Positions 7,023-14,339 of a stretch of DNA of 17,119 bases are shown here, in pieces. The notes beneath the pieces were generated by a model. It did no database searches. It had not been told where the DNA came from and saw nothing but the letters and a program-made list of their open reading frames with translations. The translations under genes and the position numbers were made by a program. Source of the stretch: T1Sed10-7 sp046483565 (GTDB lineage Bacteria; Actinomycetota; Nitriliruptoria; Nitriliruptorales; Nitriliruptoraceae); the NCBI GenBank assembly GCA_046483565.1, contig JAWOCZ010000307.1, positions 1-17,119 on the forward strand. Reading direction: 5' to 3'. Every line of letters starts with the position of its first letter. Position 1 is the first letter of the stretch.

Positions 7023-7958
7023 GTGGACCACCACCCGCAGTCGTCGCTGTCGGGACCTCAGCGTCCAGCGGCTCCCTCGGGTCCTCGCGCTTCCGACGGC
7101 CCGGACGACCCCCACGGCCCTGAGGAGCCGGACGGCCCGGACGGCCCCCACGAGCCCGATGGCCCCGACGGCCCCGACGGCCCCGACGGTCCTCACGGCC
7201 CTGAGGACCCGTACGGCCTGCCAGACGACTACCCCGAGGACCCCGACGACCTCGCCGGCTTCCAGACCACCATGTCACGGGTCTTCGGACGGCTGCGGTT
7301 GGTGCTGGGCGTCCTGGTGGTGCTGGCGATGCTGATCCCGGCGGGTGGTTGGATGCTCGATCGCCTGGCGGTGCGAAGTGCCGGTGGAGCCGTGCAGGAG
7401 GCGTTGGGTGAGGACGCCGACATCACCGACTCCCTGCTGCTGGTCCGCAGCGTCGACTGCGCCGGTCGATCGCGCAGCGGGAGCGCGTTCAGCCTCGACC
7501 TCGACGGGGTCGACGTGGTGGTCACGAACCGACATGTGGTCGATGCCGCCCGCTCGACGGTCGTCCAGCCGCTGGATGCCGGTCCGGGCGCGCAGGTACG
7601 CGAGGTCCTGCTGTCGGCTACGGCCGACGTCGCGGTGCTCGTGCTCGACGACGGGGCGGTGCCGCCGACGTTGCCCACCGGCCCGGCCGCCACCCTCGGC
7701 CAGCCGATCCTCACGGTCGGGTTCCCCGGCGCCAGCCCGGCGCTGCGCGAGGGCAGGGTGGACCGCGTGGAGCCCGGGCGCCTCCTGCTGGCCCTGGAGG
7801 TGGGGGCCGGCGCCTCGGGCTCGCCGGTGCTGGACGAGGAAGCTCGCGTCGTCGGACAGGTCTTCGCACGCACCCAGGATGGTCGGGGCGTCGCGACACC
7901 GATCGCGGACGTGGTGGCCGCCGTGGAGGATGCCGCGCCCGCCACGCCCTGCTCATGA
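7023..7958 (+). CDS. Membrane-anchored trypsin-like serine protease, with Gly-Pro-Asp repeat tail
   Basis: About 311 residues from GTG at 7023: a disordered N-terminal tail (1-80) with repeated GPD/GPH/EPD triplets, one membrane segment (about 91-112) and an extracytoplasmic chymotrypsin-fold domain. The catalytic triad is visible: His171 in VVTNRHVV, Asp202 in ATADVAVLVL, Ser265 in GASGSPV. Only two cysteines occur, Cys146 near the domain start and Cys310 next to the C-terminus, positioned for a closing disulfide. No PDZ domain is present, unlike HtrA/DegP. The start is uncertain: the frame is open well upstream, and ATGs at 6903, 6972 and 7272 are alternatives; none has a strong SD. The stop overlaps the next gene's ATG by four bases (ATGA), so the two paralogues are translationally coupled. 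Confidence 0.83.
   Translation: MDHHPQSSLSGPQRPAAPSGPRASDGPDDPHGPEEPDGPDGPHEPDGPDGPDGPDGPHGPEDPYGLPDDYPEDPDDLAGFQTTMSRVFGRLRLVLGVLVVLAMLIPAGGWMLDRLAVRSAGGAVQEALGEDADITDSLLLVRSVDCAGRSRSGSAFSLDLDGVDVVVTNRHVVDAARSTVVQPLDAGPGAQVREVLLSATADVAVLVLDDGAVPPTLPTGPAATLGQPILTVGFPGASPALREGRVDRVEPGRLLLALEVGAGASGSPVLDEEARVVGQVFARTQDGRGVATPIADVVAAVEDAAPATPCS
7096..7214 (+). repeat. Degenerate 9-bp repeat tract encoding Gly-Pro-Asp triplets
   Basis: Three perfect GGCCCCGAC units run from 7161 to 7187, flanked by degenerate units on both sides. It encodes residues about 26-62 of the first protease, an acidic, Pro/Gly-rich, presumably disordered cytoplasmic tail. The unit length preserves the frame, so length variation between strains is expected. 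Confidence 0.85.
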
Positions 7959-8725
7959 CCTCGCTGCCGCCCAGCGGTCCGGGACCCCGTGGCGGATCCG
8001 AGGAGGACCTCACCGCCTTCCGGTCGTCGATCGCGCGACTCCTCATCCGCTGGCGCGGGGGGATGCTCGTGCTGGCCGCGGTGCTGTTGCTCGTGCCGGT
8101 GGCGGCCTGGGTCGTCGAACGCGATGGCACCAGGGATCCGGATGGGGAGGAGGACGTTCTCGCAGCGGGCCTTGGACAGGAAGAACTGCGGTCCCAGGCG
8201 GTGCTGCTGGTGCTGAGCGATAGCTGCGGCGAGCACTCGAGGTGCGGAAGCGGCTTCGCGCTGGAGATCGCTGGCGAGGCCGTGGTGGTGACCAATCGGC
8301 ACGTGGTGGAAGGAGCCTGTTCGACGAGCGTACGGTCGCTCGGTGGTGGTGACGAGGTCGCCGTGCGCGAGATCCGACTGGCGACCGAGGCCGATGTGGC
8401 CGTGCTGATCCTGGCGGAGACGGAGTTCCGGCCACCGCTGGCCCTCGGCACCGAGGTCCTGCTCGGGCAGCCGGTCCGGGTCGTCGGGTTCCCCGGCGCC
8501 GAGCCCACGGTCCTCTCAGGCTACGTCCAGCGGATCGAACCGGCCCGGCTGGTGCTCGCGATCGAGGCTGATCACGGCGCATCGGGATCCCCGGTGATCG
8601 ACGCCGGCGGCGCGGTCGTGGGACAGCTCTACGCGCGGCTCGAGGAGGAGTGCTGCGTCGCGATGCCCATCGCGGACGTGGTCGCGGCTGCGCGCGATGC
8701 GGAGGCCGTGACGGTCTGTCCCTGA
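7955..8725 (+). CDS. Membrane-anchored trypsin-like serine protease, second paralogue
   Basis: A 256-residue paralogue of the preceding protein: a short cytoplasmic tail (1-35), a membrane segment (about 36-54) and an extracytoplasmic protease domain with His116 (VVTNRHVV), Asp147 (TEADVAVLIL) and Ser210 (GASGSPV). GFPGAEPTVL and MPIADVVAA match GFPGASPALR and TPIADVVAA of the neighbour, showing tandem duplication. It has six cysteines (91, 97, 122, 233, 234, 255) against two in the neighbour; the near-C-terminal one and the one before the SG(S/C)GF-like strand are shared. It lacks the Gly-Pro-Asp tail and any PDZ domain. ATG at 7955 overlaps the previous stop (ATGA). Substrates are unknown; surface or envelope proteolysis is the likely setting. 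Confidence 0.88.
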   Translation: MTSLPPSGPGPRGGSEEDLTAFRSSIARLLIRWRGGMLVLAAVLLLVPVAAWVVERDGTRDPDGEEDVLAAGLGQEELRSQAVLLVLSDSCGEHSRCGSGFALEIAGEAVVVTNRHVVEGACSTSVRSLGGGDEVAVREIRLATEADVAVLILAETEFRPPLALGTEVLLGQPVRVVGFPGAEPTVLSGYVQRIEPARLVLAIEADHGASGSPVIDAGGAVVGQLYARLEEECCVAMPIADVVAAARDAEAVTVCP

Positions 8726-8739
8726 GCCTTGAGATGCAG

Positions 8740-8772
8740 CGTCGCAACGCTGCTTCGCCTACCGTTGCGACG
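8740..8772. promoter_or_regulatory. 10-bp inverted repeat upstream of the thiolase gene: operator or terminator
   Basis: CGTCGCAACG (8740-8749) and CGTTGCGACG (8763-8772) are perfect reverse complements around a 13-base spacer. A -10-like TACCGT at 8760-8765 overlaps the right arm, and the SD and start follow at 8807 and 8820. This fits an operator over the promoter of the fatty-acid cluster. As it begins 14 bases after the protease stop, it could instead act as a terminator hairpin, though no T tract follows. Confidence 0.6.
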
Positions 8773-8819
8773 GGTGCGGTGAGCGGCCGCAGCCGGCAGC
8801 TGACAGGGAGGAGCCTGCG

Positions 8820-10031
8820 ATGGCCGAGGCGTACGTCTACGACGCGATCCGCACCCCGAGAGGGCGTGGCAAGGCCTCAGGATCACTCCACGAGGTGAAG
8901 CCGGTGGCGCTCGTGACCGGGCTGCTGCACGAGTTGCAGACCCGTAACCCGGCCATGGACCCGGAAGCGATCGACGACCTGGTGCTCGGGATCGTGGGCC
9001 CGGTCGGGGACCAGGGGGGCGTGCTCCCGCGCACGGCTGCCCTGGCTGCCGGATTGCCCGAAGTCGTCGCGGGTGTCCAACTGAACCGCTACTGCGGGTC
9101 GGGGCTGGAGGCCGTGAACCAGGCCGCGGCGCGGCTGCGCTCCGGCTGGGAGGACCTGATCGTCGCCGGTGGCGTCGAGTCGATGTCGCGGGTGCCGATG
9201 GGCACCGGTGGCGACCCCTGGGCGATGGATCCGGAGACCAACCTCACCACCGGGTTCGTGCCCCAGGGCATCGGTGCGGACCTCATCGCCACGACGGAGG
9301 GCTTCTCCCGCGAGGACGTCGACGCCTTCGCGCTCGAGTCGCAGGTACGTGCCGCCAAAGCGTGGGCCAACGGGCACTTCGAGCGCTCGATCACGCCCGT
9401 ACGCGATCGCAACGGCCTCACCATCCTCGACCGTGACGAGCACGTGCGGCCCGACACCACCATGGACAGCCTCGGTGGCCTCCCGGCGGCTTTCGCCGGC
9501 ATCGGCGACATGGGTGGCTTCGACGCGGTCGCCCTGCAGCGGTACGTCGATGTGGACCGCATCGACCACGTCCACACGGCGGGCAACTCCTCGGGGATCG
9601 TGGACGGGGCGGGGCTGGTCCTGCTCGGCTCGAAGGAGGCGGGCGTACGCCACGACCTCACCCCGCGTGCACGGATCCGGTCCGCGGCCGTCATCGGGTC
9701 CGAGCCGACGATCATGCTGACCGGTCCCGCGCCCGCGTCCCGCCGGGCCCTGGACCGGGCCGGCATGACCGCCTCTGACATCGATCTGGTCGAGATCAAC
9801 GAGGCCTTCGCCTCCGTGGCGTTGAAGTTGATGCGCGACCTGGACGTCGACCACGACCGGACCAACGTCAACGGTGGAGCCATCGCGATGGGGCACCCCC
9901 TGGGTGCGACCGGTGCCATGCTGCTGGGCACGATCGTGGATGAACTGGAACGCCGCGACCTGACCACCGGGCTCGTGACCCTGTGCATCGGCGGGGGTAT
10001 GGGTATCGCCACCGTCGTCGAACGCGTCTGA
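8820..10031 (+). CDS. fadA: Acetyl-CoA C-acyltransferase (thiolase)
   Basis: A 403-residue type II thiolase that splits 3-ketoacyl-CoA with CoA into acetyl-CoA and a shortened acyl-CoA, or runs in reverse. The nucleophile is Cys92 in NRYCGSGLEAV; Asn327 in NEAFASVAL, His359 in MGHPLGATGA and Cys389 in CIGGGMG complete the family's catalytic motifs. The length is normal. ATG at 8820 follows AGGGAGGAG (to 8813) by six bases. FadB-like and lipase genes follow after gaps of 62 and 66 bases, so degradative beta-oxidation is the natural role. Chain-length preference cannot be read from the sequence. The inverted repeat at 8740-8772 may control it. Confidence 0.95.
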   Translation: MAEAYVYDAIRTPRGRGKASGSLHEVKPVALVTGLLHELQTRNPAMDPEAIDDLVLGIVGPVGDQGGVLPRTAALAAGLPEVVAGVQLNRYCGSGLEAVNQAAARLRSGWEDLIVAGGVESMSRVPMGTGGDPWAMDPETNLTTGFVPQGIGADLIATTEGFSREDVDAFALESQVRAAKAWANGHFERSITPVRDRNGLTILDRDEHVRPDTTMDSLGGLPAAFAGIGDMGGFDAVALQRYVDVDRIDHVHTAGNSSGIVDGAGLVLLGSKEAGVRHDLTPRARIRSAAVIGSEPTIMLTGPAPASRRALDRAGMTASDIDLVEINEAFASVALKLMRDLDVDHDRTNVNGGAIAMGHPLGATGAMLLGTIVDELERRDLTTGLVTLCIGGGMGIATVVERV

Positions 10032-10093
10032 CCTTCCGATCGGCGGGCCAGCCATGACCCGGTGACCCGCCTGCGCTTTTCGATGGAGCTGCC

Positions 10094-12274
10094 GTGACCA
10101 CCGAGCTCGAGACGATCCGCTACGACCGCGACGCCGACGGCGTCGTCACGTTGACCATGGACGATCCGACGCAGCGGGCGAACACGATGCGCGCCCGCTT
10201 CGGCCAGGACCTCGGCGAGGTGGTCCGTCGCCTGCAGGCCGAGCCCGACCTCGCGGGGGTGATCCTGACCTCCGCCAAGTCGACCTTCTTCGCCGGGGGG
10301 GACCTCAAGGAGCTCATCCGGGCCACCCCCGACGATGCCGAGGCGGTGTTCACCGACACCGAGCGACTCAAGGCGGACCTGCGCACCCTGGAGACCCTCG
10401 GTGTGCCCGTGGTCGCCGCGATGAACGGCACGGCGCTGGGCGGTGGCCTCGAGCTCGCCCTGGCCTGCCATCACCGCATCGCGATCGACGATCCCTCGGC
10501 CGTCTTCGGGCTGCCCGAGGTGACGTTGGGGCTGCTCCCCGGTGGCGGAGGGGTCGTCCGCTCGGTGCGGATGCTGGGCATCATCCCGGCGTTGATGAAC
10601 GTCCTGCTCCAGGGGCAGCGACACAAGGTCGGCAAGGCCCTCGAGCTGGGCCTGATCGACGAGGTGGTGACCGACGTCGACGCCATGCTCGCCGGGGCCC
10701 GCAGCTGGATCATCGCGAACCCCGAAGCCAAGCAGCCCTGGGACACCGAGGGCTACCGCATGCCGGGTGGCGATCCGTCCCGCCCCTCCTTCGCCGCCAA
10801 CGCGCCGGCGATCCCGGCCAACCTGCGCAAGCAGACCAAGGGCGCCGACTACCACGCGCCGCGCAACATCCTGTGCGCCGCCTACGAGGGGGCGCAGGTC
10901 CCCTTCGAGACGGCCACCCGCATCGAGTCGCGCTACTTCACCGACCTGGTGTGCAACTCGCCCCAGTCCAAGAACATGACCCAGGCCTTCTTCTTCGACC
11001 TCCAGGCGATCGAGAAGGGGTCCTCGCGTCCGCATGGCCACGAGCGGTGGCAGGCCACCAAGGTCGCGGTGCTCGGTGCCGGCATGATGGGCGCCGGCAT
11101 CGCCTACCAGTGCGCCAGGTCGGGCATCGACGTCGTGCTCAAGGACGTGGCGCTCGAGGCCGCCATCAAGGGCAAGGGCTATTCCGAGCGGCTGGTCGCC
11201 AAGGGCCTCGAGCGCGGCAAGGTCAGCGAGGAGATGGGCCAGGCGCTGCTGGACAGGATCACCCCGACCGACAGCTACGGCGATCTGGCCGGCTGCGACC
11301 TCGTCATCGAGGCCGTCTTCGAGTCGACCGAGCTCAAGCACCGGGTGTTCGGTGAGACCGAGCCGGTCGTGGCCCCCGACGCGCTGCTGTGCTCCAACAC
11401 CTCCACGCTGCCGATCACGGAGCTGGCCGAGGGCGTGGAGCGGGCCGAGGACTTCATCGGACTGCACTTCTTCTCGCCGGTGGACAAGATGCCGCTGGTG
11501 GAGATCATCCGCGGCGAGCGCACCTCGGACGCGGCCGTTGCCAAGGCCATCGACCTCGTGCAGCAGATCAAGAAGACCCCGATCGTGGTCAACGACGCCC
11601 GCGGGTTCTTCACCTCGCGGGTCATCGGGACCTTCCTCAACGAGGCCGTCGCCATGCTCGGTGAGGGCATCCACCCGGTGCGGATCGAGCGCGCGGGCGA
11701 GCAGGCCGGCTACCCGGCCCCGCCGCTGCAGCTGATGGACGAGCTGACCCTGACCCTGCCGCGCAAGATCGAGGGCGAGCACCGCGCCGCGGTCGAGCGT
11801 GAGGGCACCGACTACCAGCGCCACCCCGCCTACGAGCTGCTGGACACGATGGTGGAGGTCCACGGCCGCGAGGGGCGCTCCGCCGGCGCCGGGTTCTACG
11901 ACTACGACGACGACGGTCGGCGCACCGGGCTGTGGCCGGGACTGCTGGAGCACGTCACCAGCGGCGACAACGAGGCGCCGCTCACCGACCTCGAGGAGCG
12001 CATGCTCTTCGCCGAGGCGCTCGAGACCGTGCAGTGCTTCGACGAGGGGGTCATCGAGACCTTCGAGGACGCCAACATCGGCTCGCTCTTCGGTATCGGC
12101 TTCCCGGCGTGGACCGGCGGCGTGGCGCAGTACGTCGACCAGTATCCCGGTGGGACGACGGGCTTCGTGGGGCGGTGCAAGGAGCTCGCCGATGCCTACG
12201 GGCAGCGGTTCCTCCCGCCGGTCAGCCTGCTGGCCAAGGCGGAGACCGGCGAGCCGCTGCGGCCGCGCGCCTGA
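10094..12274 (+). CDS. fadB: Fatty acid oxidation multifunctional protein: enoyl-CoA hydratase / 3-hydroxyacyl-CoA dehydrogenase
   Basis: A 726-residue FadB/FadJ-type fusion doing the second and third steps of beta-oxidation. The N-terminal crotonase domain (about 1-200) keeps both catalytic glutamates, Glu120 in GGGLELALA and Glu142 in GLPEVTLGLLPGGGG, and the FAGGDLKE oxyanion loop. The NAD-binding domain starts near 322 with GAGMMGAG (328-335). Dehydrogenase residues are Asn435/Ser437 (SNTS), His458 in GLHFFSP and Glu470, with the His-Glu spacing of E. coli FadB. NDARGFFTSR near 500-509 leads into the C-terminal dehydrogenase region. GTG at 10094 has GGAG five bases upstream (10085-10088). 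It would form a functional, possibly physical, complex with the thiolase upstream. Confidence 0.95.
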   Translation: MTTELETIRYDRDADGVVTLTMDDPTQRANTMRARFGQDLGEVVRRLQAEPDLAGVILTSAKSTFFAGGDLKELIRATPDDAEAVFTDTERLKADLRTLETLGVPVVAAMNGTALGGGLELALACHHRIAIDDPSAVFGLPEVTLGLLPGGGGVVRSVRMLGIIPALMNVLLQGQRHKVGKALELGLIDEVVTDVDAMLAGARSWIIANPEAKQPWDTEGYRMPGGDPSRPSFAANAPAIPANLRKQTKGADYHAPRNILCAAYEGAQVPFETATRIESRYFTDLVCNSPQSKNMTQAFFFDLQAIEKGSSRPHGHERWQATKVAVLGAGMMGAGIAYQCARSGIDVVLKDVALEAAIKGKGYSERLVAKGLERGKVSEEMGQALLDRITPTDSYGDLAGCDLVIEAVFESTELKHRVFGETEPVVAPDALLCSNTSTLPITELAEGVERAEDFIGLHFFSPVDKMPLVEIIRGERTSDAAVAKAIDLVQQIKKTPIVVNDARGFFTSRVIGTFLNEAVAMLGEGIHPVRIERAGEQAGYPAPPLQLMDELTLTLPRKIEGEHRAAVEREGTDYQRHPAYELLDTMVEVHGREGRSAGAGFYDYDDDGRRTGLWPGLLEHVTSGDNEAPLTDLEERMLFAEALETVQCFDEGVIETFEDANIGSLFGIGFPAWTGGVAQYVDQYPGGTTGFVGRCKELADAYGQRFLPPVSLLAKAETGEPLRPRA

Positions 12275-12340
12275 GCCGTCGGTCACCACGCCCCGAGGTG
12301 GATCGGGACCACCGCCTGTCGAGACGTCGGAGAGTGCCCC

Positions 12341-13267
12341 GTGGAGACCTCGCGATCCAACCTGACCACCCGTGACGGCGCCGAGGTGGTGGTCCACCGC
12401 CACCTGCCGGACGGTGCGGTGCGTGGTGTGGTCAACCTGGCCCACGGGATGGCCGAGCACGCCCGCCGCTACGACCACCTCGCCGAGGCGCTGACCGAGG
12501 CCGGGCTGGCCGTGTACGCCGAGGACCACCGCGGGCACGGCGAGACGGCCGCGAGCGAGGATGACCTCGGGTACTTCTCGGAGCATCGCGGCTGGGCGCT
12601 GGTCCTCGATGACCTGCACCGGGTCACGCTGCGCGCCAGAGCGGACCACCCGGATGTGCCCGTCGTCCTCTTCGGGCACTCCATGGGCTCCTTCCTCGCC
12701 CAGCAGTACCTGTTCACCTTCCCCGGCGAGGTGGATGCCTACGTGCTGTCGGGCTCCAGCGGACCGGTGGGACCGCTCGGTGAGGCGGGGGCGGTGGCGG
12801 CCCGGGCGGAGCGTGCGCGGCTCGGTCCCCGTGGGCGGTCGGACCTGCTGGACCGCCTGGTGTTCGGGGCGTACAACCGGCCCTTCGAACCCGCGCGTAC
12901 CCGGTTCGACTGGTTGTCCCGGGACGAGGACCAGGTCGACGCCTACATCGCGGACCCCCGGTGCGGCTTCGTGCCGACGACCCAGATGTACCTCGACGTC
13001 TTCTCCGGCCTGCGCGTGATCGGACAGACCGAACGGGTGCGTTCGGGCGCGCGCCCCGACGCCCCGGTCTACGCCTTCGCCGGCAGCGAGGACCCGGTCG
13101 GTGGTGCCGCGGGTATGGCCTCCCTGCTCGACCACTACCGCGCCGCCGGGCTCACCGCCGTCGATCACCGGCTCTACCCGGGTGGCCGGCACGAGATGCT
13201 GAACGAGACCAACCGCGACGAGGTCATCGGCGACGTGCTCGCCTGGATCGAATCGCAGCTGCGCTGA
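12341..13267 (+). CDS. Alpha/beta hydrolase, monoacylglycerol lipase / lysophospholipase-like
   Basis: A 308-residue serine hydrolase of the monoacylglycerol lipase (Hydrolase_4) type. VNLAHGMAEHARRY near 31-44 supplies the HG oxyanion motif, Ser114 in GHSMGS is the nucleophile, Asp251 in GSEDPVGG and His284 in GGRHEMLNE complete the triad. There is no signal peptide, so it is probably cytoplasmic. GTG at 12341 follows CGGAGAG (12328-12334). It lies 66 bases after fadB on the same strand; releasing fatty acids for the neighbouring beta-oxidation enzymes is a reasonable inference, though a lysophospholipase or other ester substrate is possible. Confidence 0.9.
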   Translation: METSRSNLTTRDGAEVVVHRHLPDGAVRGVVNLAHGMAEHARRYDHLAEALTEAGLAVYAEDHRGHGETAASEDDLGYFSEHRGWALVLDDLHRVTLRARADHPDVPVVLFGHSMGSFLAQQYLFTFPGEVDAYVLSGSSGPVGPLGEAGAVAARAERARLGPRGRSDLLDRLVFGAYNRPFEPARTRFDWLSRDEDQVDAYIADPRCGFVPTTQMYLDVFSGLRVIGQTERVRSGARPDAPVYAFAGSEDPVGGAAGMASLLDHYRAAGLTAVDHRLYPGGRHEMLNETNRDEVIGDVLAWIESQLR

Positions 13268-13295
13268 GCGTCACCTTCCCCACGCCGGCTCCCGG

Positions 13296-13415
13296 CCGCA
13301 CGCGCTTCGGGTCGCACGCGCTTCGGGCCGCACGCGCTTCGGGTCGCACGCGCTTCGGGTCGCACGCGCTTCGGGTCACACGCGCTTCGGGTCGCACGCG
13401 CTTCCGGCCGCACGG
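13296..13415. repeat. 16-bp direct repeat array, seven copies plus a partial
   Basis: Units start at 13296, 13312, 13328, 13344, 13360, 13376 and 13392, with consensus YCGCACGCGCTTCGGG; a partial unit follows at 13408-13415. Copies differ by at most a few bases, and there are no spacers. The array fills most of the 150-base gap between two convergent genes, ending two bases before the stop of the VIT1-like gene. The period is not a multiple of three, and both flanking genes end outside it, so it is best read as non-coding. Possible roles: protein-binding array, transcript-end structure or a neutral minisatellite. Confidence 0.92.
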
Positions 13416-13417
13416 TC

Positions 13418-14212
13418 TCAGGCCACGCCGGCGAAGCCGAGCATCGACGGGAGCACCGTCCCGAACAGGTAGCCGGCGATGCCGGCGACCGCTGCCAGCG
13501 CCACGATCTCGAGCCCCGACCACAGCCACCACCGCGCCGTCCACCGTGACTTGACCACACCGATCGCGAAGAGCACGAGGCCGGTGAACACGGTCGCGAG
13601 CGTGAGGGCGGTGACGCCCTCGGTGAACAGGAACGGCAGGATCGGAGGCACGGCACCAGCGGCGAAGGCGCCCCCCATCACCACGGCCCCCCGCAGCGGG
13701 CTGCCCTCCGCGTCGGCCTGCTCGTCGCTGCTGAGGCCGAGTTCCTTGGCGAGCATGGTCGCCAGGAGTGAGCGCGGGTAACGGGCGATCACAGCAGCGG
13801 TCTCCCAGGCCACCTCGCTGTCCACTCCCTCCTGCATGAACAGGTAGGCGACCTCGGCCTCCGACTCGAAGGGGCGTTCCTGGACCTCTCGCCACTCGCG
13901 CTCGATGTGCAGATGCTGGATCTCGACCTGGCTCTTGCTCCCCATGTACTCGCCGATGGCCATGGAGAAGATGCCGGCCATGGCGGAGGCGAACCCGGCC
14001 ACCAGGACAGCGAGGTTGTCGGTGGTGGCGCCGGCCACGGTGGCCACCACGGCCAGCGTGGATACCAGGCCGTCCTGCGCGCCGAAGACGAGTTCCCGGA
14101 ACTCACCCAGCAGCGACACCCAGCGACGTTCCTCGTCGATGTGGGCCGCGATGTGCTCGAGCGGGTAGTCGCGCGCCGAGCTGGCGTCATCGGGGAGCGG
14201 TGGTCCTGCCAT
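13418..14212 (-). CDS. VIT1/CCC1 family iron/manganese transporter
   Basis: A 264-residue membrane protein of the vacuolar iron transporter (VIT1/CCC1) family, which exports Fe2+ or Mn2+ from the cytoplasm, often by proton exchange. The signature FGAQDGLVSTLAVVATVAGA is at 43-62, followed by MAIGEYMGSKSQVE at 84-97. Five membrane segments are seen at about 46-64, 66-88, 175-196, 200-220 and 234-255. The charged loop 92-170, rich in Glu and His, corresponds to the metal-binding cytoplasmic domain of the family. The length is usual for bacterial members. ATG at 14212 has only a weak SD. The gene is divergent from the exonuclease gene; a TACGCT-like -10 lies in the shared upstream region. The metal cannot be decided from sequence. 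Confidence 0.92.
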   Translation of the reverse strand: MAGPPLPDDASSARDYPLEHIAAHIDEERRWVSLLGEFRELVFGAQDGLVSTLAVVATVAGATTDNLAVLVAGFASAMAGIFSMAIGEYMGSKSQVEIQHLHIEREWREVQERPFESEAEVAYLFMQEGVDSEVAWETAAVIARYPRSLLATMLAKELGLSSDEQADAEGSPLRGAVVMGGAFAAGAVPPILPFLFTEGVTALTLATVFTGLVLFAIGVVKSRWTARWWLWSGLEIVALAAVAGIAGYLFGTVLPSMLGFAGVA

Positions 14213-14257
14213 GATGGTCTCGCTGGGGGGTCGTCGATGGGCTCACCCCAAGCGTAG

Positions 14258-14283
14258 GACGACCGTTGTGGACGGTGGTCGTC
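14258..14283. promoter_or_regulatory. Inverted repeat in the divergent vit1-like/exonuclease intergenic region
   Basis: GACGACC (14258-14264) and GGTCGTC (14277-14283) are reverse complements around 12 bases, and a smaller repeat ACCGT/ACGGT is nested within (14262-14266, 14272-14276). It lies next to a minus-strand TACGCT element, so it could be an operator for the transporter gene. No known regulator consensus was recognised. Confidence 0.4.
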
Positions 14284-14301
14284 ACGCGCTCTCGGTGCCC
14301 G

Positions 14302-14307
14302 TAGGGT
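14302..14307 (+). promoter_or_regulatory. Candidate -10 element (TAGGGT) for the exonuclease gene
   Basis: TAGGGT fits TANNNT and lies 32 bases before the GTG start, leaving a leader that includes the GAGGAG SD at 14327-14332. No convincing -35. Confidence 0.3.
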
Positions 14308-14339
14308 CCGGGTGACGCCGTCCCGCGAGGAGCCACGCC

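Noticed and set aside
9089..13192. 1367-residue open frame on the minus strand
   Set aside because: Antisense of thiolase, fadB and lipase genes. It is long only because high-GC DNA has few stops; composition is His/Gly/Val-rich with no recognisable domain.
13296..13415. CRISPR array
   Set aside because: The 16-bp units are directly adjacent with no spacers, and no cas genes are nearby.
13174..13895. Minus-strand frames reading through the 16-bp repeats
   Set aside because: They overlap the VIT1-like gene or the lipase in other frames; the repeat-encoded peptide is an accident of a 48-base super-period.
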